Part shown: piece after piece, positions 8,199-16,897 of the stretch
Position numbering within the stretch: the first letter of the stretch is position 1
Layout: the number at the start of each line of letters is the position of its first letter
NCBI GenBank assembly: GCA_015478645.1
Contig: JADMIL010000002.1
Location: 1 to 64,000, forward strand
Length of the DNA: 64,000 nucleotides
From: Candidatus Binataceae bacterium
Lineage (GTDB): Bacteria > Desulfobacterota > Binatia > Binatales > Binataceae
Reading direction: 5' to 3'
Position numbers and translations under genes: made by a program
Notes under the pieces: model-generated
The model's database searches: none
What the model was told of the DNA's origin: nothing
What the model saw: the letters and a program-made list of their open reading frames with translations, nothing else

Positions 8199-9575
8199 CT
8201 ACGCGCGCAATGCGTCGAGCGAGACCAGTTGATCGCGCTTGGTGCCGGCCGTGAACGGGCGCGAACCGGGTATGCGCTCGAAGCCGTCGACGATGCCCAG
8301 CTCCTTGCCGATCTCGCGCACGGCGGGCAGCACCTCCTGCCCGAGCAGCCGGATACTGGTCATGCGATCCTCAAAGCTCACCGGACCCTGGCTCTGAAAG
8401 ACGCCAAAGGTGCCCGGGCGCAGCACTTCGAGAATCTTGCGAATCTTCGGAATGACCGACTTGGGCGTACCGGCGATAATCTGCAAGCCCTCGACCGCCT
8501 TGGGGTAGCTCTTGTAGATCGCGGCACGCGCTTCGTCGACGGTAGCCTCGCCGCGGGCCATCCGGCGGCGCGTGCTGTCGGCGACCTGCTGCAAATTCGT
8601 CGGCTCCTTGGGTTCGTTCGAGCGTCCGAGCTGCTCCGCGCTGACGCCCAGGAAGCCGCCCGAGCCGGCGGTCATCGTGCGCGCCAGCCGGCGCGTCGCC
8701 TCGCGCGAGTTGTAGCCCGGCGGCAGGGTGTGCTCGGGGCGCGAGAACGCGCCCTGTCCACCGCCGAACAGATGCGCCCGGCCGAGCTCTTCGGCCTTTT
8801 CCTCGGTCTCGGCGACGACCACATGCTGCAGGTAGCCGAAATTCTCCGAGCCGGCGACGTAGCCCAGCTTGGCCGCCGTGTCGCCGTAGATATTCCACAG
8901 CTCTGCCGTCGCCGACAGCGCGGTGCCCAGTCCCAGGTAGGGGTAGCGATGCTCGGCGCACCAGACCACCGTCTCGGGGCTGAGCACGCCCGGAATCATG
9001 ATCGGCGGATGCGGCTTCTGATAGGGCAGCACCCACGGATTCACGTAGCGATAGTTGAAGTGCTTGCCCTCCCAGCGGAACGGACCGGGACGCGTCCAGG
9101 CCGCGAGGATGAGGTCGTGGGCCTCGTTGAAGCGCTCGCGGTTGTAGGCCGGATTGGCCTGGTTGAAGATCTGCTCGCTGCCCGCGCCGCGGACCCATCC
9201 GGGCACCAGCCGGCCGTGCGAGATGCAATCGATGGTCGCCAGCTCTTCGGCGATGCGCAGCGGGTTCTTGAAGGTCGGCAGCGGATTGCCGAGCAGCACG
9301 ATGCGCGCGCGCTTGGTGATGCGGGCCAGGATCGAGGCCTCGACGTTCATCACCGCGCCCATGCAAAACGGCGTGCCGTGATGCTCATTGAGCATGATCG
9401 AGTCGAAGCCGACGTCCTCCGAGTAGACCATCTCGTCGAGGTATTCGTTGTAGAGCTGCGAGCCCTTTTCGCGATCGAAAAAGCGGTTGGGGACGCCGAA
9501 GAATCCGCGATTCTTGATAACTTCATCTTCGGGAACGTCGCGGTACGGCCGCTCGGTAAAATACATCAGATTCAT
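8199..9575 (-). CDS. LLM-class flavin-dependent oxidoreductase (luciferase-like monooxygenase), copy 1
   Basis: A 458-aa TIM-barrel flavin monooxygenase of the bacterial luciferase superfamily, expected to use FMNH2 supplied by a separate reductase or to use F420. Family marks include the N-terminal YFTERPYRDV strand, LNEHHGTPFCMG, the IVLLGNPLP strand, GRLVPGWVRGAGSEQIF and RWEGKHFNYRYVNPW. It is clearly paralogous to the next gene upstream (9642..11045) through the whole length. The ATG at 9575 is preceded by GGAGATGA. It is the last gene of a leftward block with a second LLM gene, a hydrolase and a CoA-transferase, which suggests catabolism of a carboxylic or cyclic substrate. Confidence 0.9.
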   Translation of the reverse strand: MNLMYFTERPYRDVPEDEVIKNRGFFGVPNRFFDREKGSQLYNEYLDEMVYSEDVGFDSIMLNEHHGTPFCMGAVMNVEASILARITKRARIVLLGNPLPTFKNPLRIAEELATIDCISHGRLVPGWVRGAGSEQIFNQANPAYNRERFNEAHDLILAAWTRPGPFRWEGKHFNYRYVNPWVLPYQKPHPPIMIPGVLSPETVVWCAEHRYPYLGLGTALSATAELWNIYGDTAAKLGYVAGSENFGYLQHVVVAETEEKAEELGRAHLFGGGQGAFSRPEHTLPPGYNSREATRRLARTMTAGSGGFLGVSAEQLGRSNEPKEPTNLQQVADSTRRRMARGEATVDEARAAIYKSYPKAVEGLQIIAGTPKSVIPKIRKILEVLRPGTFGVFQSQGPVSFEDRMTSIRLLGQEVLPAVREIGKELGIVDGFERIPGSRPFTAGTKRDQLVSLDALRA

Positions 9576-9641
9576 AATCTCATCTCCTGGCCAGCGCTGG
9601 CGCGCCGTCCGTCCAGTTTGCGTGCCGCCACCAGGGGCGCG

Positions 9642-11045
9642 TTACACCCGCACCGATTCGTCGCGCTTGGGCGCCCGCTTGAGCGCCTCGAGGTCGACCA
9701 GCGAATCGTACTGCGTGCCGGCCGTGTAGGGACGCGAACCCGGCTCGCGCTCGAAGGGGTCGACGATGCCGAGTCCCTTGGCGATCTCGCGCATCGCCGG
9801 CAGCACCTCCTGGCCCATCAGGCGGATACTGGTGAGGCGCTGCTGGGTGGTCAGGGGCCCTTGCGCCTGGAACAGGCCGAAGACCCCGGGCCGCAGCACT
9901 TCCATGATTAGCTTGAGCTTGGGAATGACGGTCTTGGGCGTGCCGATGATGATCTGCAGGCCGTCCTGCGCCTTCTGATAATTGCGGTAGATCTTCTCTT
10001 TGGCCTCGGCGATGCTGATCTGGCCCTTGCGCAGGCGGTCGCGCGTATCGCCACCCGGTTTGGGGATGCCGATATGCGGCACGTCGCCGCTCTGCGACTC
10101 CTTGAGCTTGTCCGACGTGATGCCCAAAAAGCCGTAGTCGGTCGCCTGCTTCGCCAGGCGCCGCGTCGCCTCGCGCGAGTTGTAGCCGGGCGGCAGCGTA
10201 TGCTCGGGCCGCGAGAAATTAGCCGCACCGCCGCCGAACATTGCGCACTTGCCCTGCTCCTGCGCTTCGGCTTCGGTCTCGGCGACGTGAATCTGCTGCA
10301 GGTAGCCGAAGTTCTCGGTCCCCGCCATGTAACCCTCGTCGGCCGCGGTCTGGCCGTAAAGGTTCCACAGCTCGACCGTCGATTGCAGGGCGGTGCCCAG
10401 CCCGATGTAGGGATAGCGATGCTTCGCGCACCAGACCACCGTCTCGGCGCTGATCACGCCGGGAATCCAGATCGGCGGACGCGGCTTCTGATACGGCATC
10501 ACCCACGGATTGACGTAGCGGAAATTGAAGTGCTTACCCTCCCAGCGGAACGGGCCGGGCTTGGTCCAGCAAGCCATCACGAGGTCGTGAGCCTCGTTGA
10601 AGTATTCGCGGTTGTAGGCCGGATTGGCCTGGTTGAAGATCTGCTCGCTGCCCGCGCCGCGGACCCATCCGGGGACCAGCCGGCCCTTGGAGATCAGATC
10701 GATCTCGGCCAGCTCCTCGGCCAGCCGCACCGGGTTTTTTACCACCGGCAGCGGATTGCCGAGCAGCACGATGCGGACCTTCTTGGTGATGCGCGCGAGG
10801 ATCGCCGCCTCGACGTTCATCACCGCGCCCATGCAGAACGGGTTGCCGTGATGTTCGTTGAGCATGATGCCGTCGAAGCCGACCTCCTCGGCATAGACGT
10901 CTTCGTCGAGGTACTCGTTGTAGAGCCGCGCGCCGACCTGGGCGTCGTAAAAGCGATTGGGCACGCCGAAGAAACTGCGGTTGATGATGACTTCGTCTTC
11001 CGGCACGTCGCGGTACGGACGTTCGGTGAAATACATTATGTGCAT
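9642..11045 (-). CDS. LLM-class flavin-dependent oxidoreductase, copy 2
   Basis: A 467-aa paralogue of the downstream LLM gene with the same landmarks: YFTERPYRDVPEDEV, LNEHHGNPFCMGAVMNVEA, RIVLLGNPLP, GWVRGAGSEQIFNQANPAYNRE and RWEGKHFNFRYVNPW. The two proteins differ most in the region after LPPGYNSREATRRLA, where the substrate-capping segment usually lies, so they may act on different but related compounds or form a heteromer. The start ATG has AAGGAGT upstream on the minus strand. The gap to copy 1 is 66 nt, consistent with one transcript. Cofactor (FMNH2 or F420H2) cannot be decided from the sequence. Confidence 0.9.
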   Translation of the reverse strand: MHIMYFTERPYRDVPEDEVIINRSFFGVPNRFYDAQVGARLYNEYLDEDVYAEEVGFDGIMLNEHHGNPFCMGAVMNVEAAILARITKKVRIVLLGNPLPVVKNPVRLAEELAEIDLISKGRLVPGWVRGAGSEQIFNQANPAYNREYFNEAHDLVMACWTKPGPFRWEGKHFNFRYVNPWVMPYQKPRPPIWIPGVISAETVVWCAKHRYPYIGLGTALQSTVELWNLYGQTAADEGYMAGTENFGYLQQIHVAETEAEAQEQGKCAMFGGGAANFSRPEHTLPPGYNSREATRRLAKQATDYGFLGITSDKLKESQSGDVPHIGIPKPGGDTRDRLRKGQISIAEAKEKIYRNYQKAQDGLQIIIGTPKTVIPKLKLIMEVLRPGVFGLFQAQGPLTTQQRLTSIRLMGQEVLPAMREIAKGLGIVDPFEREPGSRPYTAGTQYDSLVDLEALKRAPKRDESVRV

Positions 11046-11072
11046 CGTTGGACTCCTTGCCTCACGTCCGTC

Positions 11073-11864
11073 TCAGACCAGAAATTCGCGCACCAGCTTG
11101 ATGAACTCGGCCGACTTTTCGATCTCCGGCCGATGGCCGCAGTGATCGAAGATGGTCAGTTTTGCATCGGTGTTCTTGAGCGCGCTCTTGTAGGCTTCTC
11201 CCACGCTCACCGGCACGGTCGCGTCCTCGCGTCCCCAGATGATCTGAGTCGGCAAGCCGCGCACCCCTGCGAGAAAATAGGGCAGGCTCGGGTTGTGCAG
11301 AATGGGATCCCATGCGATGCGGGCGCTTTCGGTGCGCGCGTCCTCGAACGCCTCGAACTGCTCGGGCGTGCGCTCGCCCCCGTACATCTTGCGGAATTCA
11401 GGCGTGGCCGCGATGTCCAAGACCGTCGCGTTGAGCTGGGTGCCGATGGTCACGGCGAAGATGTCGAGGATCTCGCCCTCGGGCGCTTTGATCCCCGATG
11501 GCGCGACCAGCACCATCTTGCGGAACTGCTTGCTGTTGGCGGTAGCCATCTCGGCCGCGACCCATCCGCCGAGCGAAAAGCCGACGACGTCGATCTGCCC
11601 GACATTCATCTCACGCATCACCCACGAGTAGAACATCCCGAGTTCGTGGACGTTGCGGATCTGTTCGACGCGCGGCGATTTGCCGTAGCCGGGCTGAATC
11701 GGGATCAGCAGGGTGCGTTCCTTGGCCAGCGCCTCATGCCATGACATCCATCCCGGATGGCCCAGTTCTTCGTGGAGAACGAGCAACGGTTTGCCCGTGC
11801 CGCCCTTGATCATCGCGAGGTCAGTCCCCGCGACGTGGGTGATTTCCTCGGCCCATTCTGCCAT
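11073..11864 (-). CDS. Alpha/beta hydrolase
   Basis: A 263-aa single-domain hydrolase with a complete predicted triad: Ser in GFSLGGW, Asp in GREDATVP and His in DHCGHRPEIE. The early motif LHEELGHPGW stands where the HG oxyanion motif normally is. The layout is like meta-cleavage-product hydrolases and lactone or ester hydrolases. It ends 27 nt before the upstream LLM gene on the same strand, so it probably acts in the same pathway, for example on an ester or lactone made by a Baeyer-Villiger-like LLM enzyme; this is inference. The start ATG 11864 has GGAGGATC 8 nt upstream. Confidence 0.85.
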   Translation of the reverse strand: MAEWAEEITHVAGTDLAMIKGGTGKPLLVLHEELGHPGWMSWHEALAKERTLLIPIQPGYGKSPRVEQIRNVHELGMFYSWVMREMNVGQIDVVGFSLGGWVAAEMATANSKQFRKMVLVAPSGIKAPEGEILDIFAVTIGTQLNATVLDIAATPEFRKMYGGERTPEQFEAFEDARTESARIAWDPILHNPSLPYFLAGVRGLPTQIIWGREDATVPVSVGEAYKSALKNTDAKLTIFDHCGHRPEIEKSAEFIKLVREFLV

Positions 11865-12011
11865 TTGCTGAAGATCCTCCGTTGATGCGCGGCGGTCGGC
11901 GCCTTGCGGTCGCGTCCACCGGCAAAGTTCAATTCACCGCAGCGCGCGGCCGCGGCAAAATGTGTGCGCGTGGGCGAGGCCCGCGGCGCAGGTTGATGCG
12001 TCCCGCTTGCT

Positions 12012-13256
12012 TCAGGACGCAGTTGCCGGCGGCTTCGCGGCGGCCGGCGCCTTGATCAACACCTTCTCGGCATAGAGCCCGGCGATTTCGTCCGCCGACA
12101 AATCGAGTACTTCGCTCAGCACCGCCTCGTTGTCTTCGCCCAGCGTCGAGGCCTTAAGATCGGTGCGGTCGGGCCACGCCGAGAACTTGACCGGCAGCGA
12201 CGGCAGATCGAACTCGCCGAGCGTGCGATCGCTCACCCGCCGCACGGTCTTGCGCGCGCGCATATGCGGATGGTCGACGGCTTCCTCGAGCGTGAGCACG
12301 GGCGCGCACGGCACGCGCTCCTGGTCGAGCGCGGCGATCGCCGAATCGCGGTCGGGAAAGGTCGCAAACCAATCCTCGATGATGGTCTTGAGGGCGGCAT
12401 TATTGCGCACGCGCCGGCCGTTGCTCTTGAAGCGCTCGTCGGCGACTAGGTCGGGCCGGCCCATCGCGCGCGCGATGCGCGGAAATTCATGCTGCTGCAC
12501 CAGCAGCATGATGTAGCCGCCGTTGGCCTTGAACACGCCGGAAGGACTGCCCACTGGATGCTGCGAGCCGTTGCGCCGGGGCTTGAAGGTCTCGCGGCGC
12601 ATCGAGAGCACCGGCACCGCCATCTCATGCATATGGAAGTAGGTGTCGAGCAGCGAGGCGTCGAGATACTGGCCCTGGCCGGTGCGCGAGGCGTTGAGCA
12701 GCGCGAAACCGACGGCCATCGCGGCGGCGACGCCGGTCGAGACGTCGCCAATCGCCATCGTCGGCACGATCGGCGGACGATCGGGCTCGCCCAGCAGATC
12801 GGTCACGCCGGCGAAGGCCGAGCCGATGAAGTCGTAGCCCGGACGCTTGCTCAGCGGGCCGCTCTGGCCGGTCGCCGATATCGAGCACATCACCAGCTTC
12901 GGGTTGATCTTGCTCAGCGTCGCGTAATCGAAGCCCATCGAGGCGATTACACCGGGGGCGAAATTCTCGACCACCACGTCGATCTTCGGGATCATCGCGA
13001 GGATCAGCGCGGTCGCGCGCGGATTGCGCAGGTCGATGCCGAGGCTGCGTTTGCTATGGCTATGCTGGAAGTAATAGGTGCTCATCCCGTCTTTGACGAT
13101 TCCGAGTTGGCGCACATGATCGCCTTCGAGCGAGCGCTCGACCTTGATCACATCGGCGCCGAGCTCGCCCATGATTCGGGTGCAGGTCGGCCCTGCCACG
13201 AAATGCGTGAAATCGAGGACGCGATAACCCTTCAGCATCAACGCCTGCTGCTCCAT
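12012..13256 (-). CDS. CaiB/BaiF family (class III) CoA-transferase
   Basis: About 414 aa. Family III CoA-transferases move CoA between acyl-CoA and a carboxylate (formyl-, carnitine-, bile-acid- or succinate-linked types). Visible features are LKGYRVLDFTHFVAGPTCTRIMGELGADVIKVE at the N terminus, DLRNPRA, VENFAPGVIASMGFDYATLSKINPKLVMCSISATGQSGP, and GDVSTGVAAAMAV; the catalytic Asp of the family is expected in the GDV.. region. Start ATG 13256 is chosen over 13271 because GGGGAG lies 7 nt upstream. It heads the leftward block with the hydrolase and LLM genes, about 150 nt before the hydrolase. Substrate unknown. Confidence 0.9.
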   Translation of the reverse strand: MEQQALMLKGYRVLDFTHFVAGPTCTRIMGELGADVIKVERSLEGDHVRQLGIVKDGMSTYYFQHSHSKRSLGIDLRNPRATALILAMIPKIDVVVENFAPGVIASMGFDYATLSKINPKLVMCSISATGQSGPLSKRPGYDFIGSAFAGVTDLLGEPDRPPIVPTMAIGDVSTGVAAAMAVGFALLNASRTGQGQYLDASLLDTYFHMHEMAVPVLSMRRETFKPRRNGSQHPVGSPSGVFKANGGYIMLLVQQHEFPRIARAMGRPDLVADERFKSNGRRVRNNAALKTIIEDWFATFPDRDSAIAALDQERVPCAPVLTLEEAVDHPHMRARKTVRRVSDRTLGEFDLPSLPVKFSAWPDRTDLKASTLGEDNEAVLSEVLDLSADEIAGLYAEKVLIKAPAAAKPPATAS

Positions 13257-13436
13257 GAAGGTTCTCCCCATACGGTTCGGTGCGGTCAGGCCAAAATCGC
13301 ATCATAGTAATTTCCGCCGGCAACTGTCCATTGAAATCGCCCTGGCCCCGCGAGCAAATTTCGCCTGTGCGCGACGATTTCACGCGGGCCGCTATTCGGG
13401 CTATTTTCAAGACTCGGCTCGCTCGAGGAGGCTTCG

Positions 13437-14189
13437 ATGCTGACCGCCAACGTCCCCGGCAATTACGATTTCATCCGCACGGGCGGACCGTTTTCCTCCG
13501 GCTGTGTCGCACGGCCCGGCTTCGCGGTGGTGCACGCCGCGATCCATCCGCTGACGCCGCTGGCGCGCGGCTTCGAACTGGTCGATCGCCATCTGCGCGA
13601 CAATCGCCGGCCGATCGCCGCGCTGTGCGGAATGCAGTTGCGGATTCCGGCCGCGCTCTCGCCCGCGGGCTTCGAGGATTTCAACCGTCCCTACGTCGAG
13701 CGGCTGACGGCCTGGGGACTCGGGACCGCCGGCGCCAATCCGGTCGCGCGGACCAACGTCGCGCTCGAATTCGATCCGGTTGCAGAGCCGATGCTCGCCG
13801 GCTTCTTCTACACCATGCCGGCGGATGGCGGTGCGTCAACTTTCGTGCTCTCGGGGGTGCCAGAACTCGCGGTCGACGCCGACGGCAAGCGCACGATCGT
13901 CGCGCGCGGCGATATTTCCGCCGCGGGCATCGCGCGCAAGCTCGCCTGCGTGACCGACCTGCTGACGGCGCATCTGGCGACGATGCGCCTTAGCTGGGCG
14001 GACGCCACCGCGATCAATCTCTACACGGTGCACGACGTCTATCCGGCGCTGCCGGCGGAGCTGCTGCCGGCGCTTGGCGCGGGGGCGCGCGCGGGCCTCA
14101 CGTGGCATTACTCGCGCCCGCCGGTGACCGGCCTGGAGATGGAACTGGACGCCTGGGGTGTCCGCCACGAAGTGATCCTGTCGCCGTAA
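13437..14189 (+). CDS. CnbZ-like protein (2-amino-5-chloromuconate deaminase family, tentative)
   Basis: A 250-aa protein without signal peptide or membrane segment. The opening NVPGNYDFIRTGGPFSSGCVARPGFAVVHA and the later CGMQLRIPAAL, and AINLYTVHDVYP resemble, as I recall them, the CnbZ family, which deaminates aminomuconates in nitro- and chloroaromatic degradation through a RidA-like fold. That assignment is from pattern memory and needs a search. The start is firm: GAGGAGG lies 5 nt upstream of ATG 13437. It diverges from the CoA-transferase across 180 nt, so it may share regulation with that catabolic block. Confidence 0.55.
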   Translation: MLTANVPGNYDFIRTGGPFSSGCVARPGFAVVHAAIHPLTPLARGFELVDRHLRDNRRPIAALCGMQLRIPAALSPAGFEDFNRPYVERLTAWGLGTAGANPVARTNVALEFDPVAEPMLAGFFYTMPADGGASTFVLSGVPELAVDADGKRTIVARGDISAAGIARKLACVTDLLTAHLATMRLSWADATAINLYTVHDVYPALPAELLPALGAGARAGLTWHYSRPPVTGLEMELDAWGVRHEVILSP

Positions 14190-14265
14190 ACAGTTATCTT
14201 TTTGTGGTGTGGCGAAGTCCAGGCGATTGTTGCCTGGAAAGATCTAATTCGTCAGAGATCAGCAG

Positions 14266-14367
14266 ATGCCGGAGACTGAGTTAACGCAGCAAGAAGCGGA
14301 CGCGCTGATCGCCCTGAAGAAGCGCCGGATCGATGCCTCTCCTCCGCGCTTTATGCCGCATCAATAG
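14266..14367 (+). pseudogene. Truncated gene start (LTQQEADALIALKK; possible DUF6978-type remnant)
   Basis: A 33-codon reading frame starting MPETELTQQEADALIALKKRR and stopping at TAG 14365. The opening closely resembles the N terminus of small proteins of the DUF6978 type, which are normally several times longer; here the frame ends after a short unrelated tail and no continuation was seen in the other frames downstream. I read it as the broken remnant of a gene near the edge of an accessory region. An authentic tiny protein is less likely because the ribosome-binding site is weak. Confidence 0.4.
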
Positions 14368-14472
14368 TAATAGCTATTCGCCGAGTAGCCCGATCGATCC
14401 GGGCGTGGCTCTGATCCTGCGGCGGTAATCACCACGTGCCATAAAACTACATCGCCGAAGCGCACGTGGTAC

Positions 14473-15279
14473 TTATTTTTCCTCGTACCATTTAATCGCG
14501 CCGCGCAGTCCCCGTTCCTTCTGTACTTGCCGGATCTCTTCGTTGCCGGGACCGAAGTGGAAAATCGCATCGAACTCGGCCGCGGCCTGCACGGAAACCC
14601 GAAAGCCGCGCAAATCCATCGCCCGATTAATCGCGAGTTTTTCCAGCCTGAGCTTTTGCGCGGGCACCCGGGCGACGCGCTGGGCGTAACTGTAAGTCTC
14701 CTGCTCGAGGGTCTCCTGCGGGAAGGCGCGCGTCGCAAAGCCCATAGTTTCGGCTTCCTTGCCGGTGATTCTGCTGCCGGGAAGGAACGCCAGATACTTG
14801 GTCCGATGCGGACCAACCATCCAGTTCCAGAAGGCGCTGACATAGCCGGCGCCGGCGGGAATCGAGGGAAACCCGATTTGCGCATTCTCGGCAGCGAAAA
14901 TCATATCGGTGGAGACGCACAGCTGCGTCGCGCCGGCCAGGCAATAGCCGTGCACCATCGAGATCACCGGTTTGGGCAAATCGCGCAAGCGCAGCCAGTG
15001 TTCGACGTAACGCTGCAAAAACTTTTGATCGTCGTCGATCGTGAATGGATGTGCAGCGCCTTCGCCCCATCCGCCAGTCAAGTCATAGCCGGTCGAAAAC
15101 GCCCGGCCGGCGCCGCGAATGACCAAGACCTTGATTTCAGAATCCTTTTCAACTTCAGCAAGTGCTTCGGCAAACTCCGCGATGAGCGCCGGGGTCATCG
15201 CATTGAGCTTTTCCGGACGGTTCAGGACGAGCGTGCCGATTCGGTCGTGCTTTTCCAGAATGATGGTCGAAAACGCCAT
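14473..15279 (-). CDS. Enoyl-CoA hydratase/isomerase (crotonase) family protein with altered active site
   Basis: A 268-aa crotonase-fold protein: LNRPEKLNAM, oxyanion-hole segments GAGRAFSTGYDL and HGYCLAGATQLC, and the FPSIPAGAGYVSAFW stretch. In hydratases a Glu follows GGGC (GGGCEL) and another sits in PEI; here the corresponding residues are Gln (AGATQL) and Ser (PSI). Simple hydratase activity is therefore doubtful, and decarboxylase, isomerase, or another CoA-thioester chemistry is possible. Start ATG 15279 has AAGGAGA 5 nt upstream, so the longer ORF to 15384 is not used. It is divergent from the CYTH-like gene. Confidence 0.85.
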   Translation of the reverse strand: MAFSTIILEKHDRIGTLVLNRPEKLNAMTPALIAEFAEALAEVEKDSEIKVLVIRGAGRAFSTGYDLTGGWGEGAAHPFTIDDDQKFLQRYVEHWLRLRDLPKPVISMVHGYCLAGATQLCVSTDMIFAAENAQIGFPSIPAGAGYVSAFWNWMVGPHRTKYLAFLPGSRITGKEAETMGFATRAFPQETLEQETYSYAQRVARVPAQKLRLEKLAINRAMDLRGFRVSVQAAAEFDAIFHFGPGNEEIRQVQKERGLRGAIKWYEEK

Positions 15280-15432
15280 GGTTTCTCCTTTACTGAAAGC
15301 TGCCAAAGATGTTTCCTGACAGGTACGCCGAAAGGCGGTTGCGCCGCAAGTCGGCGAATCGGCTAAAGGTGCGACGGTCCGCACATTTGCAAATCGCGGG
15401 CGCCGATGCGAGCCTCAATGAGGATATAAACG

Positions 15433-16329
15433 ATGGGAAAACACCTGGATAAGCACATCAGCAAAAATCCCGAGACCAAGCATTTGGACGAGGATGTCAT
15501 TCATTATCGGGAATACAAGATTTTGCTGAAGCCCGACCGATTTACCAGCAAGCGCGGGTTTGTCGAGTTCTGGGAAGACGTGAGCAAGACCATCGATAAA
15601 CTGGGTCTGAAGGTGGATACCGATCGCAGCGCGTTCGACAGTCAGGTCCGGGAAGTGCTCTTTTATGACACGCCGCAATTCGACCTGTACAATCATCATT
15701 TTATCCTGCGCAAGCGCACCTTCTACGATCAGGGATGGCCGCGGCCGGGCCACGAGCTGACGTTCAAGTATCGGGACCCGGATCTTAAGGCGGCCGCGGC
15801 GGTCGACGTGCGGCCGCGATTGGGCGGGCACGACGAAATCAAGTTCAAGGAGGAACTGCTGCTCGAGCGCGACCGACTCGGAGGAATACGCACTGTGTAT
15901 TCGCACGGATGCGTGCTGACGTCACCGGCGATCGAACTCGATCGCGGTATTGAGGATATCTCCAAAGCCTTTCCAACTCTGAAGAAGATAGACATAACCC
16001 CCCGAACCCAAATGGAACTGGTCAACAATGTGGCGGTGGAGGAAGTGCAGAATACTATGGGAATGATTCACTTCCATCATCACTTTAAAGGCAAGGCCAC
16101 GGTCGCGATATGGCGCAGCCGCGCCTTGGAGAAATCGTTGTCGGGCGAGTTCGCATTCCAGTGCAAATTCGACCGTCTGGAAGAGGTCAGCAAAGAATCG
16201 ATTGAACTCTCCGAGGAATTCTACAAGATGGTACAGCTCGACTGCGCGGAATGGGTCAAGCTCGGCACGACCAAGACGGCGATGGTGTATGGACTCGGTG
16301 ACGGCGGCCGGCTCAAGAATCGCGAATGA
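15433..16329 (+). CDS. CYTH-like (triphosphate tunnel metalloenzyme) domain protein
   Basis: A 298-aa cytoplasmic protein. EYKILLKPDRF near residue 27 and VLFYDTPQFDLYNHHFILRKR near residues 75-96 resemble the beta strands of CYTH domains, in which charged residues line a tunnel that binds triphosphate groups. HELTFKYRDPD follows as the next basic/acidic strand. The C-terminal part has further strands (CKFDRLEEV) and a helix. No adenylate-cyclase, ThTPase or VTC partner is seen. Function is inferred only at the fold level. ATG 15433 is preceded by GAGGATATAAACG. Next gene follows after 25 nt. Confidence 0.55.
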   Translation: MGKHLDKHISKNPETKHLDEDVIHYREYKILLKPDRFTSKRGFVEFWEDVSKTIDKLGLKVDTDRSAFDSQVREVLFYDTPQFDLYNHHFILRKRTFYDQGWPRPGHELTFKYRDPDLKAAAAVDVRPRLGGHDEIKFKEELLLERDRLGGIRTVYSHGCVLTSPAIELDRGIEDISKAFPTLKKIDITPRTQMELVNNVAVEEVQNTMGMIHFHHHFKGKATVAIWRSRALEKSLSGEFAFQCKFDRLEEVSKESIELSEEFYKMVQLDCAEWVKLGTTKTAMVYGLGDGGRLKNRE

Positions 16330-16354
16330 TTCCATGCGGAAAACTTGCTACCCG

Positions 16355-16816
16355 ATGAAACGCCTATCGTTGCTCGCCGCGGCATTAGCATTGGCGACGC
16401 TAATCGCGTCCGCGCAATCTCCGCGCGCCGCTGAGGCCAGCGGAATCCGCGTGGTGGTGAAGGGATTGCGCGATGATCACGGCCGCGTTGGATGCTCATT
16501 GTTTAACGGTCCGGACGGCTTCCCGCGGCATAAGGCAAAACAATTTCGCGGACTGTGGAGCCAGAAGCATGATCTTGCGGCGGTGTGCGATTTCACGAAC
16601 GTCCCCGCTGGAATCTATGCCGTCACGGTCCTCGACGACTCGAATATGAATGGCAAGATGGATTTCAGCTTACTCGGCTTGCCGACGAAGGGTTATGGAT
16701 TCTCGAACGATGCGAAGGCGTCGCTCGCGCCGCCGTCGTTCAGCGCGGCCAGCTTTAGCTATAGCGGTGCAGGCTCGCTGTCCATATCAATCAATATAGT
16801 ATACCGAACCCGCTAA
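16355..16816 (+). CDS. Exported DUF2141 domain protein
   Basis: A 153-aa protein with a clear signal peptide (KRLSLLAAALALATLIASAQS, likely cut near SPRAAEA), so periplasmic or surface exposed. The mature part shows the DUF2141 pattern: GRVGCSLFNGPDGFP early, then CDFTNVPAGIYAVTVLDDSNMNGKMDFSLLGLPTKGYGFSND, ending in beta strands. The DSNMNGKMD loop is acidic and could bind a cation. ATG 16355 is chosen; ATG 16334 in frame gives seven extra residues and is equally possible. It sits 25 nt behind the CYTH-like gene and is probably co-transcribed. Function unknown. Confidence 0.78.
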   Translation: MKRLSLLAAALALATLIASAQSPRAAEASGIRVVVKGLRDDHGRVGCSLFNGPDGFPRHKAKQFRGLWSQKHDLAAVCDFTNVPAGIYAVTVLDDSNMNGKMDFSLLGLPTKGYGFSNDAKASLAPPSFSAASFSYSGAGSLSISINIVYRTR

Positions 16817-16897
16817 AGTTCCGATGGGAAATCAAGTGACGGCTTGGCTAAACGGTTAAATCGTCGGCTCGCCGGCCGCGGACATATCGGGCACGAG

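Noticed and set aside
8229-11744. Long plus-strand ORFs (560 and 556 aa)
   Set aside because: Antisense shadows of the two LLM genes; they repeat each other because the genes are paralogues.
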